Origin: Candidatus Defluviibacterium haderslevense
Lineage (GTDB): Bacteria; Bacteroidota; Bacteroidia; Chitinophagales; Saprospiraceae
DNA: 64,000 bases
Direction of reading: 5' to 3'
NCBI GenBank assembly: GCA_016712225.1
Contig: JADJRL010000003.1
Location: 124,001-188,000, forward strand
Shown here piece after piece: positions 10,138 through 19,088 of this stretch; within the stretch, counting starts at the first letter, position 1, and each line of letters opens with the position of its first letter. The translations under genes and the position numbers were made by a program. The notes under the pieces were generated by a model. That model was given only the letters and a program-made list of their open reading frames with translations, did not search any database and had not been told where the DNA came from.

Positions 10138-10746
10138 ATGCCATTTGTATTACCTGAGTTAACTTATCCCGTAAATGCTTTGGAACCTCATATAGATTCC
10201 CGCACTATGGAAATCCATCACGGAAAACACCATGCTGCCTATACCAATAATTTGAACAATGCGATAAAAGATACACCATTGGATAACATGTCCATTGAAG
10301 ACCTACTGAGCCAATTGGACATGAATAATATGCTGGTTAGAAATAACGGAGGAGGTTATTACAATCACTGTTTGTTTTGGGAATTGATGTCTCCCCATGG
10401 TGGTGGCGAACCTTCCGGTGAATTAGCAGAAGCCATTGAAGAAACATTCGGTTCTTTTGCTACTTTCAAAGAAAAATTTGCAGCAGCTGCGACTACCCGT
10501 TTCGGATCAGGCTGGGCATGGTTGTGTGTACATCCGGGTGGAAAACTAGAGATCTGCTCTACACCCAATCAGGACAATACGCTAATGCCAAATGTTGGCT
10601 GTGGCGGGATGCCTGTACTGGGTATAGATGTATGGGAACATGCTTATTATCTATTGTATCAGAATAGAAGACCCGATTATATCAATGGATTTTTCAATGT
10701 AATTAATTGGGAAACTGTTGCTAAACGATATCACAAATTCAAATAG
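10138..10746 (+). CDS. sodA: Superoxide dismutase, Fe/Mn family
   Basis: The 202-residue enzyme dismutes superoxide to oxygen and hydrogen peroxide in the cytoplasm. All four metal ligands are present: His27 (in MEIHHGKHH), His77 (in YYNHCLFW), Asp164 and His168 (in GIDVWEHAYY). The FGSGWAWL motif and Gln145 (NQDNTLM) point to a Mn or cambialistic enzyme, because Fe enzymes usually place that Gln in the N-terminal half. Metal use cannot be settled from sequence, so the symbol could equally be sodB. There is no signal peptide. A terminator follows directly at 10774-10801, so the gene is monocistronic. Confidence 0.95.
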   Translation: MPFVLPELTYPVNALEPHIDSRTMEIHHGKHHAAYTNNLNNAIKDTPLDNMSIEDLLSQLDMNNMLVRNNGGGYYNHCLFWELMSPHGGGEPSGELAEAIEETFGSFATFKEKFAAAATTRFGSGWAWLCVHPGGKLEICSTPNQDNTLMPNVGCGGMPVLGIDVWEHAYYLLYQNRRPDYINGFFNVINWETVAKRYHKFK

Positions 10747-10773
10747 TAATTTAAGTTATATCTAAAAAATAAT

Positions 10774-10801
10774 GGCTGCTGATTTCGAGGCAGCCTTTTT
10801 T
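10774..10801 (+). terminator. Rho-independent terminator of the superoxide dismutase gene
   Basis: A GGCTGC/GCAGCC stem (10774-10779 with 10790-10795) is followed at once by six T. The downstream reading frame runs back through this hairpin to an ATG at 10772. That start is unlikely because it would make the terminator coding. Confidence 0.85.
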
Positions 10802-10807
10802 ATTCTT

Positions 10808-11521
10808 ATGAAAAAAAAGATCCTTTTTGAATTGTGTGCTGCGGATATCAGATCTGTAGAAATAGCGGATCATCATGCTGTTGATGCTATTGAATTATGT
10901 CAGGACTTAAATCATGGTGGCATTACACCTTCTTATTCCCATATAAAATGCGCGCGAAAAATCTTCGGAAAAGAATTGGCCATACTCATCAGACCTCGTT
11001 TGGGACATTTTGTGTACAACCCAATGGAGAAACAATTAATGCTCGAAGACATTCGTGTAGCCATTGATCTGGGTGCAGATGCTTTAGTTGTTGGTGCGCT
11101 TACTGATACCAATGAAATTGATGTTGCATTTATGGAAGAAATCATTGCAAATTCAATGGGCATTACCTTATGTTTTCATAGAGCATTTGATATGGTTGCT
11201 GATCCATTTCATAGTCTAAATCACTTAATGGAATTAAAAATAGATCGATTGCTGACCTCAGGTCAACATAAAACGGCATGGGAAGGGAGAGAGATGCTCA
11301 AACAATTAATAGACACGTATGAAGATAAAATTAGGATCATGCCTGGATGTGGAATCCATACCAAAAACGTACAAGCCATCATCAATGATACCGGAGCTCA
11401 AAGGGTGCATGCATCCTTAAAACAAAAATCCATTCAACATTCAAGCACACTGGCGCTTGGCCAAGAGGAGCTGGTAGATGAAAATGAATTGATAGAAATG
11501 CTGAAACTCATAAAGTCTTAA
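10808..11521 (+). CDS. cutC: Copper homeostasis protein CutC
   Basis: This is a 237-residue cytoplasmic TIM-barrel protein of the CutC family, linked to copper tolerance by genetics although its biochemical activity is unresolved. Typical segments are FELCAAD at the N-terminus, AIELCQDLNHGGITPS, ILIRPRLGHFVY, ITLCFHRAFD, RLLTSGQ and IRIMPGCGI. The start at 10808 is preferred over ATG 10772 because the latter lies on the sod terminator hairpin and adds a non-homologous leader. There is a 6-bp gap from the terminator's T run to the ATG, so the promoter must lie within or upstream of sod, or read-through occurs. Confidence 0.92.
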   Translation: MKKKILFELCAADIRSVEIADHHAVDAIELCQDLNHGGITPSYSHIKCARKIFGKELAILIRPRLGHFVYNPMEKQLMLEDIRVAIDLGADALVVGALTDTNEIDVAFMEEIIANSMGITLCFHRAFDMVADPFHSLNHLMELKIDRLLTSGQHKTAWEGREMLKQLIDTYEDKIRIMPGCGIHTKNVQAIINDTGAQRVHASLKQKSIQHSSTLALGQEELVDENELIEMLKLIKS

Positions 11522-11649
11522 GGTCTTCAATCTACCAATTACTCCAAGGCAATTGAATTGAATTAACTTGAACTTACAATCATATTTATTACCATTAATT
11601 AAAAATTAGTATTATATTTATCCATTCTTAAACATTAAAACCAAAAATT

Positions 11650-11904
11650 ATGGATGTTACTACATTAGTTGTTACGCTTTTGATTGGTGCTGTTTCGGGT
11701 TGGATTGCCGGACAAATCAAAGATGGTTTCGGATTTGGTCTCTTGGGCAATATTGTATTAGGCATTATCGGTGCTTTTGTTGGGTCATGGTTGTTCGGTG
11801 TTTTGAACATTCATCTTGCTTCTGGAATTGTTGGAACGATCATTACTTCAGTGTGTGGTGCCTTGTTGGTTTTGGTTATTATCGGCTTGGTTAAGAAGGC
11901 ATAG
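11650..11904 (+). CDS. GlsB/YeaQ/YmgE-type small membrane protein
   Basis: This is an 84-residue protein of the transglycosylase-associated family, small stress-linked inner-membrane proteins. Three hydrophobic Gly-rich helices are visible (~5-22, ~29-49, ~57-81). Between the first two sit the family features GWIAGQIKDGFGFGLLGNIVLG and the repeated GAFVG. Length and glycine pattern fit the family well. The molecular function is not established. It is monocistronic, with no hairpin terminator seen downstream. Confidence 0.85.
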   Translation: MDVTTLVVTLLIGAVSGWIAGQIKDGFGFGLLGNIVLGIIGAFVGSWLFGVLNIHLASGIVGTIITSVCGALLVLVIIGLVKKA

Positions 11905-12386
11905 TACTTAAGATATTAGAGTATCAAAGACCAATTTGCTTAGGCTAAAGGCTACATTAATAATTCTAGGATAAATTCAAAATTATACTCAATCTTATGG
12001 TTGGGGTATATTTTTACATGGAAACTTTCTCTTCCTGTGTAATCGAATCTATGGCAGAATTTTATTGCTATAAAACTACAATGAATAGAAATTGTCAGAC
12101 TCTACCATTAGATTGGATAAAAAGAAAATAATTTATTTAATTTTAAATGTAATCAAAAGTTGAAGTGACTATTTTATTCCATATGCTATTAAAAAAGATT
12201 GTATTCATAAAATTTTAACACATTTATTTTAGGTGTATTTTACAGACAGATGAAAGCCTGTTTTTCTTATTAAAATAGATTCAGTTATACTTGTTAATAA
12301 TTATAATTAACATGAATCTTTCTTAATATTAAATTATGATGAATTAATTAAAAATGGGATATCTTTGCCATTCATAAAGAATAACA
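11905..12386. other. Intergenic, AT-rich, no gene seen
   Basis: There are 482 bp with no credible reading frame. Its right end carries a TATCTTTG element (12360-12367) matching the Bacteroidota -7 consensus TAnnTTTG, 20 bp before ATG 12387. No TTTG is seen at the expected -33 distance. Confidence 0.5.
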
Positions 12387-12454
12387 ATGACAAGTTATTA
12401 TCAATTTTTATCCAAAGAAATTCTATCTAAAAAGTTAAAGCGGGAAGATTTTCA

Positions 12455-12703
12455 TTGTTTTTGTTTTGGGATTATTCTATTGAAAAAATAGACACTGAAT
12501 TACACAAAAATTTCATTATTGAACGAGTTATCAGTAGAGGTTTACTGGAAGATTTCTATTATTTACAACAATTATATAGTAAAGAAGAAATCATTGCAGC
12601 ATTGAAAAAAAGCAAAGTGCTGGACCCTAAAACCGTGCATTTTTGCAGTCATTTTTATAATATACCTATAACTGAATTGAATGCTTCACCTTACTACAGT
12701 TGA
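12455..12703 (+). CDS. AbiE-type antitoxin-partner protein (DUF6922-like), 5' end apparently frameshifted
   Basis: The readable frame gives FLFWDYSIEKIDTEL, then FIIERVISRG, LEDFYYLQQLYSKEE and LDPKTVHFCSHFY. This is the pattern of small Bacteroidota proteins encoded just before AbiEii-type nucleotidyltransferases. The natural-looking ATG (12387, 20 bp after a TATCTTTG element) opens a different frame (MTSYYQFLSKEILSKKLK) that stops shortly after. The two frames meet in a T-rich stretch at about 12449-12468, so one base seems gained or lost there. This could be real inactivation, a sequencing error in a homopolymer, or slippage. The 3' end overlaps the toxin gene by 23 bp, indicating coupling. 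Confidence 0.6.
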   Translation: MFLFWDYSIEKIDTELHKNFIIERVISRGLLEDFYYLQQLYSKEEIIAALKKSKVLDPKTVHFCSHFYNIPITELNASPYYS

Positions 12704-13298
12704 TAAGACCACATACAATCTTCTGCAAGAAATTATTAAAACGTCATTTATTAAAAACAATTTCGGTCTGGCTTGTGGAACTTCATTGGCATTGCAAATA
12801 GGACACAGAACATCAGTAGATCTAGATTTCTTTTGTCCTTATGAATTTAATGTAAAAGAGTTAGAAATTATTTTAGAAACAAGTCAAGTATATCAATTTC
12901 AATATACTGAGAACAACAGCAGAATGCTTTTTGGATTTATTAACCAAATAAAGTGTGATTTTATTCATGATCCAGCAAGACTTTTAGAGCCCTTTAAAAC
13001 CATGGATGGAGTTAACTATTATAGTATCGCGGATATAGCGGCGATGAAATTACATACTGTTTGTGGCATAGGTAAAAAGAAAGATTTTTTTGATGTTTAT
13101 GTTTTATTAAAAAAATATAGTTGGAGAACATTACTTCAATGGTTTATCCAAAAATATGATGCACATCAATTATATATCTTATCACGTAGTATCTTGTATT
13201 TTGAAGATGCAGAAAACGATCCAGACATTCAAGGGCATTCACCTTATAATCAAAATTGGATAGAAATAAAAAAGTGCATCACTGATACCTGCAAATAA
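12681..13298 (+). CDS. Nucleotidyltransferase toxin, AbiEii/AbiGii family
   Basis: This 205-residue protein belongs to the polymerase-beta-type nucleotidyltransferase superfamily, used as the toxin of AbiE-type systems against phage. The N-terminal core shows CGTSLALQI at residues 32-40, followed by RTSVDLDFF, with the acidic pair Asp47/Asp49 expected to bind metal. A further conserved block is YSIADIAAMKLHTVCG (~113-129). In characterised AbiEii proteins these motifs support GTP binding or tRNA-directed nucleotidyl transfer. It overlaps its partner gene by 23 bp. If the partner is truly broken, this toxin would be uncontrolled unless it too is weak. Confidence 0.82.
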   Translation: MLHLTTVDKTTYNLLQEIIKTSFIKNNFGLACGTSLALQIGHRTSVDLDFFCPYEFNVKELEIILETSQVYQFQYTENNSRMLFGFINQIKCDFIHDPARLLEPFKTMDGVNYYSIADIAAMKLHTVCGIGKKKDFFDVYVLLKKYSWRTLLQWFIQKYDAHQLYILSRSILYFEDAENDPDIQGHSPYNQNWIEIKKCITDTCK

Positions 13299-13484
13299 AA
13301 TTGAAATTAAATTCTAACAATTTAATGTGTTAAAACTTTAAGCCAAAAATAATATTTAAAATTACAAATATTATTTTTGTCAATATCTAAACAAAATTTA
13401 ATAGCACGTATTACTATAAGTTTTCAATGCTGCTATGAATAAATAAACTCAGCTCACATGTAACTTCAATTAAATCTGCAAGTC

Positions 13485-13970
13485 TTATTTTACATAAAAT
13501 ATTTTATTGATGACACCTTCTGTGATATGCACTTTGTCTTTATCATCAGAATCTTCAGTTGCATAAAATTGAAAGGTTCCACTTATGGTTTGATTTACCG
13601 AGTCAATTTGGGTTATAATTAATTTATTGACATTCTTATCTGTTTGAATTTGGGTACTATAGCTTTTGCCGGTAGACGGCACTAAGTAGGTACCATCATC
13701 TGATGCAAAACTTATTAAATCATAAGTTCCAATTTGTGTTCCTTGGAATGATACTCCTACAATGGTTCCATCACTAGAAGTTCCACTCAAGAGATAAATT
13801 CCAAAAGCATTTAATCCTGATGCAACTTTGGAATTCCAAGCTTTACCATCCACTTTACAAGTAATGGATCCAACTGTGGTGGGTACATTTTCGTTTTTAT
13901 CATCCTTGTTGCATTGAGATAAAGTGAATAATGCAAGAATGGGTAATAAGATTTTTAAGACATTTTTCAT
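13485..13970 (-). CDS. Small lipoprotein, DUF6252-like
   Basis: This is a 161-residue lipoprotein. The signal peptide ends in LSQC with the lipid-bearing Cys at residue 20, followed by a charged tether (NKDDKNEN). The mature part starts ITCKVDGKAWNS, as in a Bacteroidota family of small beta-rich lipoproteins (DUF6252). The likely location is the periplasmic side or surface of the outer membrane. The function is unknown. A TATCTTTG -7 element on the minus strand lies at 14014-14021, 44 bp before the ATG. The gene is convergent with the toxin gene. Confidence 0.7.
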   Translation of the reverse strand: MKNVLKILLPILALFTLSQCNKDDKNENVPTTVGSITCKVDGKAWNSKVASGLNAFGIYLLSGTSSDGTIVGVSFQGTQIGTYDLISFASDDGTYLVPSTGKSYSTQIQTDKNVNKLIITQIDSVNQTISGTFQFYATEDSDDKDKVHITEGVINKIFYVK

Positions 13971-14013
13971 AAGGGTTAAGTATTAGATTAAAAAATAAAT
14001 GATATCGACCATT

Positions 14014-14021
14014 CAAAGATA
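14014..14021 (-). promoter_or_regulatory. Promoter -7 element of the lipoprotein gene
   Basis: TATCTTTG on the minus strand matches the Bacteroidota TAnnTTTG box exactly. No TTTG is clear at the -33 position, so this is a partial match. Confidence 0.45.
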
Positions 14022-14099
14022 AAAATATTTTGTAAATTATTAAAATAACTTCAATGATTATTCCATGAAATGAAATAAATAATTATAATGCTACAAATT

Positions 14100-15503
14100 T
14101 TACTGCCGTTTAAACAAGGAATACCCGTTGGATTCATCCACCTGCAGGTATGTCGAATCTGTCATGGCCTCTGAATTTCGACACAAATAAAAAGTACGCT
14201 GTGGAAATGATTTCGCATCAAGACTAACAGAACCGTATCTCATAAAGTAGGCATGGAGGCCCCAGTCTTCTTTTAACTCGGGTTCCATATCAATTATAGT
14301 TCTCGGTGGAATGCTTTTAGAAAACTGGTAAATCATCGTTAGCTTCGCCTCATCTCGACCAAAAGTTTGGCTTTTGTATACGGTAAAACCAAGAGCACCT
14401 ATGCATAGCGATAGCGCAATAATGCGCAATGCTCTTGTAAATGCCTCGCGATCCATGATGTATTTATAAACTTGGGATGCTACAGGAACGAGCAATATGG
14501 AATAACCCATAGCGAAAAATGGAAAAGCAGGGACAATGTAATAACTGCTCTGTTTCATACTGATCATTATGGGAATCACACCGGATAAACCCAGCGCAAT
14601 AAATGCCACAGCCGTTCTGAGGTATGGCTTAAATACAAGAAGCGTTTTTGACTTGATATAAAAAACACCGATACCGATGATAAGTATTACAAAATTGATA
14701 ATGGATTCATTAAAAAAATCTTTGATAATTCGAAACCTGTTATTCACCGTAATCACATCAGATAGACTATGCAATACCTGAAACTGGAAATACATGCCCA
14801 GACCATTTAGCGAATCGGGAACAATCCAAAACAGTAAGGCCAGAAAACCAACAAACCCCATAAAAATAGCACCTATATCGATGAAAGCCCGGGACCAGGT
14901 TTCCTTATGCATAATAGCCCAAAACCACAGGGGTGCACTTAGAATAAAAAAAGCTACCAAACCCTTGGAAAGAAACCCAAAAATCAAAGCGAAACTGGCC
15001 AGTAAAATATATAAGGCTCTTCTTTCCGTTAAACTTTTCAAATAAAAAAATACTGAAGCACACAAAAATACACTCATCGTGTTTTCGAGCATATTATTGG
15101 AATACGACCATGACACTTTAGGAAATAGCAACCATAACAATAAGGGCACCCACGCCAAAGTCCAGGCTTGTCCCAATTGTCTCCATATCAGGACGATCAT
15201 TAATCCAGTTAGAATGGCTGTAAAAAAAGAAAAACAGCGTTCTACGTAAATACTCGAACCAAAGACAAAATGCAAATAACCTTCAAGCCATAAGGCCAGG
15301 GGCGGATGTTCATAAAATTCAGGGTAAAGGGTTGCTGTATAATACAATTTCCAAAAGCTACCCAGACCTTCTGCCAGATTATTAGATATGGCCGCATAGG
15401 TGACTCCATCTAAAAACATCCCGTCGGCAAACAAATGGGGACCAACTAACAGTATAAACAAGCCACCAACAAAATAAAAGAAATATGAGGATTTATGACC
15501 CAT
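14100..15503 (-). CDS. Glycosyltransferase family 39-like integral membrane protein
   Basis: This 467-residue polytopic protein has about ten to twelve hydrophobic helices. The first periplasmic loop reads FLDGVTYAAISNNLAEG, with an acidic residue at the place of the catalytic Asp of ArnT/PMT-type enzymes. A few dozen residues on, EHPPLALWLEGYLHFVFG matches the HPPL segment of that clan. These enzymes move a sugar from a polyprenyl-phosphate donor to lipid A, protein or glycan on the outer face of the inner membrane. The acceptor is unknown. The gene stands alone. A GT83-like or other GT-C enzyme is possible. Confidence 0.75.
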   Translation of the reverse strand: MGHKSSYFFYFVGGLFILLVGPHLFADGMFLDGVTYAAISNNLAEGLGSFWKLYYTATLYPEFYEHPPLALWLEGYLHFVFGSSIYVERCFSFFTAILTGLMIVLIWRQLGQAWTLAWVPLLLWLLFPKVSWSYSNNMLENTMSVFLCASVFFYLKSLTERRALYILLASFALIFGFLSKGLVAFFILSAPLWFWAIMHKETWSRAFIDIGAIFMGFVGFLALLFWIVPDSLNGLGMYFQFQVLHSLSDVITVNNRFRIIKDFFNESIINFVILIIGIGVFYIKSKTLLVFKPYLRTAVAFIALGLSGVIPIMISMKQSSYYIVPAFPFFAMGYSILLVPVASQVYKYIMDREAFTRALRIIALSLCIGALGFTVYKSQTFGRDEAKLTMIYQFSKSIPPRTIIDMEPELKEDWGLHAYFMRYGSVSLDAKSFPQRTFYLCRNSEAMTDSTYLQVDESNGYSLFKRQ

Positions 15504-15733
15504 TGTGGCGGATTGGTTGCTTGTTCAGGATTAATTAGCTCAAATCTAGACGATTTTTATTGAATGCATCCATTTTTGAACTAAAATTTTAAAAGTACTG
15601 ACTTTCGTGCTCCAAAACCAAATAAATAAGGGTAATGGATCATTATTTTAGCGCTTTACCGGCGCACAATAAATTTATTTTGTCCATAAAAGGCCTCTTT
15701 TTCAAGCTTTTATAAAAAAAAGATGAAAATAAA

Positions 15734-15766
15734 TTTGAAAATAAGACCGTACTTGACTTACCTTTG
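15734..15766 (+). promoter_or_regulatory. Bacteroidota-type promoter of the rplM ribosomal cluster
   Basis: TTTG at 15734-15737 and TACCTTTG at 15759-15766 are 21 bp apart, a good match to the TTTG / TAnnTTTG sigma-factor consensus of this phylum. It leaves a leader of about 40 bases before the rplM start. The rest of the 310-bp gap (15504-15813) shows no gene. Confidence 0.75.
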
Positions 15767-15813
15767 CCCCGCTTTATAAAAAAGCAGTTTTAAAACATTT
15801 AAAATTATTACCA

Positions 15814-16257
15814 TTGAATACGTTAAGTTACAGAACAAGCCACACACGTCCTGAGGATGTGGTTCGCAAGTGGTTCGTGATCGATGCGGAGAACCTGGTG
15901 TTAGGTCGCATGTCATCACATATAGCCAGTATATTACGTGGCAAACACCGTCCGGATTATACGCCTCATGTGGATTGTGGGGATTATATCATTGTTATCA
16001 ATGCCGAAAAAGTACGTTTTACCGGCAAAAAATTAGATGACAAGACTTATTTAACCTATAGCGGTTATCCTGGAGGTCAGAAATCAGCTACACCTCGTGA
16101 GTTATTAGCACGTATCCCAACCAGAGTTGTTGAGACCGCTGTTAGAAAGATGTTGCCTAAGAATAAATTAGGTGATGCTATGTATAAAAAATTATTTGTT
16201 TACGCAGGTTCTGAGCACTTTCATCAAGCTCAAAAGCCTGAAGTTATAAATCTATAA
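15814..16257 (+). CDS. rplM: 50S ribosomal protein L13
   Basis: This 147-residue large-subunit protein binds 23S rRNA early in assembly. Family segments are clear: WFVIDAENLVLGRMSS, the YTPHVDCGDYIIVINAEKV region, YSGYPGGQ and AVRKMLPKN. The gene appears to start with TTG (15814). The encoded NTLSYRT matches the usual N-terminus of Bacteroidota L13 and no in-frame ATG exists near it. It heads the cluster rplM-rpsI-rpsB-tsf, with 6 bp to rpsI, behind a good promoter at 15734-15766. Confidence 0.95.
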   Translation: MNTLSYRTSHTRPEDVVRKWFVIDAENLVLGRMSSHIASILRGKHRPDYTPHVDCGDYIIVINAEKVRFTGKKLDDKTYLTYSGYPGGQKSATPRELLARIPTRVVETAVRKMLPKNKLGDAMYKKLFVYAGSEHFHQAQKPEVINL

Positions 16258-16263
16258 TCCCCT

Positions 16264-16659
16264 ATGGAAATAATCAATGCAGTAGGAAGACGTAAAGCGG
16301 CAGTAGCTCGTGTATATCTTACCAAATCCAGTGGCGACACTCCAACCGTGTTAATCAATAACCGACAATTGGCAGAATACTTTCCAATTAAAGATATCGC
16401 ACAAAAAGTACTAGACCCTATGATGACTGTCGAAGGTGGTGCTGGATACAATGTTAAAATCTCTGTTGACGGAGGCGGTCTTAAAGGACAAGCAGAAGCT
16501 ATACGAATGGCGATTTCCAGAGCTCTATGTAAAATCAACGTAGATTTCAGAGGACCTTTGAAAGAGAAAAAATTCTTAACCAGAGATTCCCGAGAAGTAG
16601 AACGTAAGAAATTCGGTAAGCGTAAAGCCCGTCGTTCTTCTCAATTTAGCAAGCGTTAA
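16264..16659 (+). CDS. rpsI: 30S ribosomal protein S9
   Basis: This is a 131-residue small-subunit protein. It opens INAVGRRKAAVARVYL and ends with the basic tail RRSSQFSKR, whose last Lys-Arg reaches the P-site tRNA in known ribosomes. GGGLKGQAEAIR is also diagnostic. It lies 6 bp after rplM, the standard pairing, and is followed by rpsB. Confidence 0.97.
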   Translation: MEIINAVGRRKAAVARVYLTKSSGDTPTVLINNRQLAEYFPIKDIAQKVLDPMMTVEGGAGYNVKISVDGGGLKGQAEAIRMAISRALCKINVDFRGPLKEKKFLTRDSREVERKKFGKRKARRSSQFSKR

Positions 16660-16686
16660 TTTCATTACCACATTAATCAAGAAATC

Positions 16687-17397
16687 ATGGAAAAACCATC
16701 ATATAATCAAATGTTAGATGCAGGCGTTCATTTTGGTCACTTAAAGAAAAAGTGGAATCCAAAAATGCGTCCTTTCATCTTCAAAGAACATAAAGGCGTT
16801 CACTTAATAGACTTAAATCGTACTTCCGATAGTCTTGAGAAAGCTGGCCAAGCTATCAAACAGATCGCCAAGTCTGGTAAGAAGATCATGTTCGTAGCTA
16901 CTAAAAAACAAGCCAGAGATATCGTATCAACGATCGCTCAAAGTGTCAACATGCCTTTCGTAACCGATCGTTGGTTGGGAGGAATGATGACCAACTTTAC
17001 TACGATCCGTCGTTCTGTTAAAAAAATGAACAACATCGAAAGAATGCTTACCGATGTGAACGTTACCAATATCACTAAAAAAGAACGATTAACTTTAAGT
17101 CGTGAACGCACCAAAATGGATCGCGTATTAGGTGGTATCGCTAACTTAAACAGATTGCCATCAGCGATATTCGTTGTTGACATTATGCATGAACATCTTG
17201 CTATTCAGGAAGCAGAAAAATTAGGTGTAAGAACATTCGCTATGGTGGATACCAATTCGGATCCAAATAAAGTGGACTTCCCTATTCCTTCCAATGATGA
17301 TTCTTCTAAATCTATTGCTTTAATTACAGCATATATAGCAGAAGCCATCAAAGAAGGTCTTGCAGAAAGAGGCGCAGAAGCTGTTCCTGAAAATTAA
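16687..17397 (+). CDS. rpsB: 30S ribosomal protein S2
   Basis: This 236-residue protein joins the small subunit late in assembly. Visible family blocks are GVHFGHLKKKWNPKM, FVATKKQA, FVTDRWLGGMMTNF and AIFVVDIMHEHLAI. The acidic C-terminal end (ERGAEAVPEN) is typical. It lies 27 bp after rpsI and 39 bp before tsf. The rpsB-tsf pairing is conserved across bacteria; S2 often represses this message, but no such site was identified here. Confidence 0.97.
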   Translation: MEKPSYNQMLDAGVHFGHLKKKWNPKMRPFIFKEHKGVHLIDLNRTSDSLEKAGQAIKQIAKSGKKIMFVATKKQARDIVSTIAQSVNMPFVTDRWLGGMMTNFTTIRRSVKKMNNIERMLTDVNVTNITKKERLTLSRERTKMDRVLGGIANLNRLPSAIFVVDIMHEHLAIQEAEKLGVRTFAMVDTNSDPNKVDFPIPSNDDSSKSIALITAYIAEAIKEGLAERGAEAVPEN

Positions 17398-17436
17398 TTA
17401 ACCGGGTACTTTTTTTATACATAAAAATAAATTTAA

Positions 17437-18273
17437 ATGAGTGTTACATTATCTGCTACAGATGTAAAAAACCTTAGAGACGCTACAGGTGCAGGCATGA
17501 TGGATTGTAAAGCAGCATTAACAGAAGCTGAAGGCGATTTTGAAAAAGCCATAGAAGTATTGCGCAAGAGAGGACAGAAATTATCCATAAAAAGAGCTGA
17601 TCGCGATGCCAAAGAAGGTGCTGTTATCGCTATGGTTAATGCCGACAAAACAAAAGGTATCGTTATCAAACTTTCTTCAGAAACAGATTTTGTTTCTAAG
17701 AATGAAGATTTTATCAATAACGCTAAAAAAATCGCTGAAATAGCATTGAATACATTCCCTGCTACTTTGGAAGATCTTAAAAATCAAACATTCGAAGGGA
17801 ATGTAACCATCGGAGATAAAACCACCGATTTAGTTGCTGCCATCGGAGAGAAAATAGAAGTAGCTAACTATGAAAGATTAGAAGCCCCTCAGGTGGAATT
17901 CTATATTCATATGGGCAATAAAGCCGGTGTATTGATAGGCTTGAATAAACGTGGAGAAGAATTCACAGAAGCTGGTCGAGATGCTGCTATGCAAGTAGCT
18001 GCAATGAAACCTGTAGCTTTAGATAAAGATCAAGTAGATTCTACTGTTATTGCTAAGGAGATCGAAATCGGAATGGAACAAGCACGAGCTGAAGGTAAAC
18101 CTGAAGCTATGTTGGAAAAAATTGCAATGGGTAAATTAGAGCGTTTCTACAAAGACAGCACTTTATTGAATCAGCAGTTTGTAAAAGACGGAAGTCACAC
18201 GATTAGTAGTTATCTAAAATCGAAGGATAAAGATTTAACCATAACAGGGTTCAAACACGTTATGTTAGGATAA
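17437..18273 (+). CDS. tsf: Translation elongation factor Ts
   Basis: This 278-residue nucleotide exchange factor regenerates EF-Tu-GTP. The N-terminal UBA-like part holds VKNLRDATGAGMMDCKAAL. The core motif SSETDFVSKNEDF, which contacts EF-Tu, is intact at ~78-91. The protein has the length and two-subdomain core usual for this phylum. A terminator at 18289-18321 closes the operon, so pyrH is transcribed separately. Confidence 0.97.
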   Translation: MSVTLSATDVKNLRDATGAGMMDCKAALTEAEGDFEKAIEVLRKRGQKLSIKRADRDAKEGAVIAMVNADKTKGIVIKLSSETDFVSKNEDFINNAKKIAEIALNTFPATLEDLKNQTFEGNVTIGDKTTDLVAAIGEKIEVANYERLEAPQVEFYIHMGNKAGVLIGLNKRGEEFTEAGRDAAMQVAAMKPVALDKDQVDSTVIAKEIEIGMEQARAEGKPEAMLEKIAMGKLERFYKDSTLLNQQFVKDGSHTISSYLKSKDKDLTITGFKHVMLG

Positions 18274-18288
18274 AAAAAATTAGAAAGA

Positions 18289-18321
18289 AAAAGCGGATGA
18301 TTTATCATTCGCTTTTTTTTT
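18289..18321 (+). terminator. Rho-independent terminator after tsf
   Basis: The AAAAGCGGATGA arm (18289-18300) pairs with TCATTCGCTTTT (18305-18316) around a TTTA loop with one G-T pair, followed by a run of T to 18321. It ends the ribosomal cluster. Confidence 0.85.
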
Positions 18322-18380
18322 GCTCATATATTTGATTTTCATTCCACATCTTAGTTTTCCATATTATAAAATATCAATCC

Positions 18381-19088
18381 ATGCTTAAATTCAAACGTAT
18401 CTTATTAAAACTTAGCGGTGAATCGTTGATGGGTGAACAACAATTTGGAATAGATCCTGAGATGCTCGTCAATTATGCCAATCAAATAAAAAATATCGTC
18501 GCAGAAGGTATTGAAGTAGCAGTAGTCATCGGAGGTGGAAATATTTTTCGAGGGATGAATGGTAAGAATTCCAGTATCGAAAGAGTACAAGGTGATTATA
18601 TGGGGATGCTAGCTACCGTGATCAATGGCATGGCATTACAAAGTGCATTGGAATCAGCAGGAGTATTCACCCGACTCATTTCAGCTATAGAAATGCGCCA
18701 GATCGCAGAACCCTACATCAGACGCAGAGCGATACGCCATTTAGAAAAAGGACGGGTTCTGATTTTTTCTGCAGGAACCGGAAATCCATATTTTACGACA
18801 GATTCCGCTGCCGCTCTTCGCGCCAGTGAAATTAATGCGGATGCTATACTCAAAGGAACCCGTGTGGAAGGCATTTATGATCACGATCCCGAGAAAAATC
18901 CCAATGCTAAAAAATTCGATGTGCTGAGTTTTGATCAAGTCATCGGAATGGATCTCAAAGTTATGGACATGACTGCATTCACTATATGTAAAGAAAATAA
19001 TATCCCTATCATTGTATTCAATATTAATGATGAATCGAATCTGATCGGAATCATTCAGGGTAAAAAAATAGGAACCGTAGTGTCATAA
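18381..19088 (+). CDS. pyrH: UMP kinase
   Basis: This 235-residue cytoplasmic enzyme phosphorylates UMP to UDP in pyrimidine synthesis. It belongs to the amino-acid kinase fold and is hexameric in known bacteria. Motifs: KRILLKLSGESLMG (ATP site), VVIGGGNIFRG, GDYMGMLATVING, FSAGTGNPYFTTDSAA and DADAILKGTRVEG-like text. It follows tsf as usual. The ribosome recycling factor gene (frr), often next in line, does not follow here. Confidence 0.96.
   Translation: MLKFKRILLKLSGESLMGEQQFGIDPEMLVNYANQIKNIVAEGIEVAVVIGGGNIFRGMNGKNSSIERVQGDYMGMLATVINGMALQSALESAGVFTRLISAIEMRQIAEPYIRRRAIRHLEKGRVLIFSAGTGNPYFTTDSAAALRASEINADAILKGTRVEGIYDHDPEKNPNAKKFDVLSFDQVIGMDLKVMDMTAFTICKENNIPIIVFNINDESNLIGIIQGKKIGTVVS

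Noticed and set aside
10772..10807. ATG 10772 as the CutC start
   Set aside because: It lies on the superoxide dismutase terminator hairpin, and homologous sequence begins at ATG 10808.
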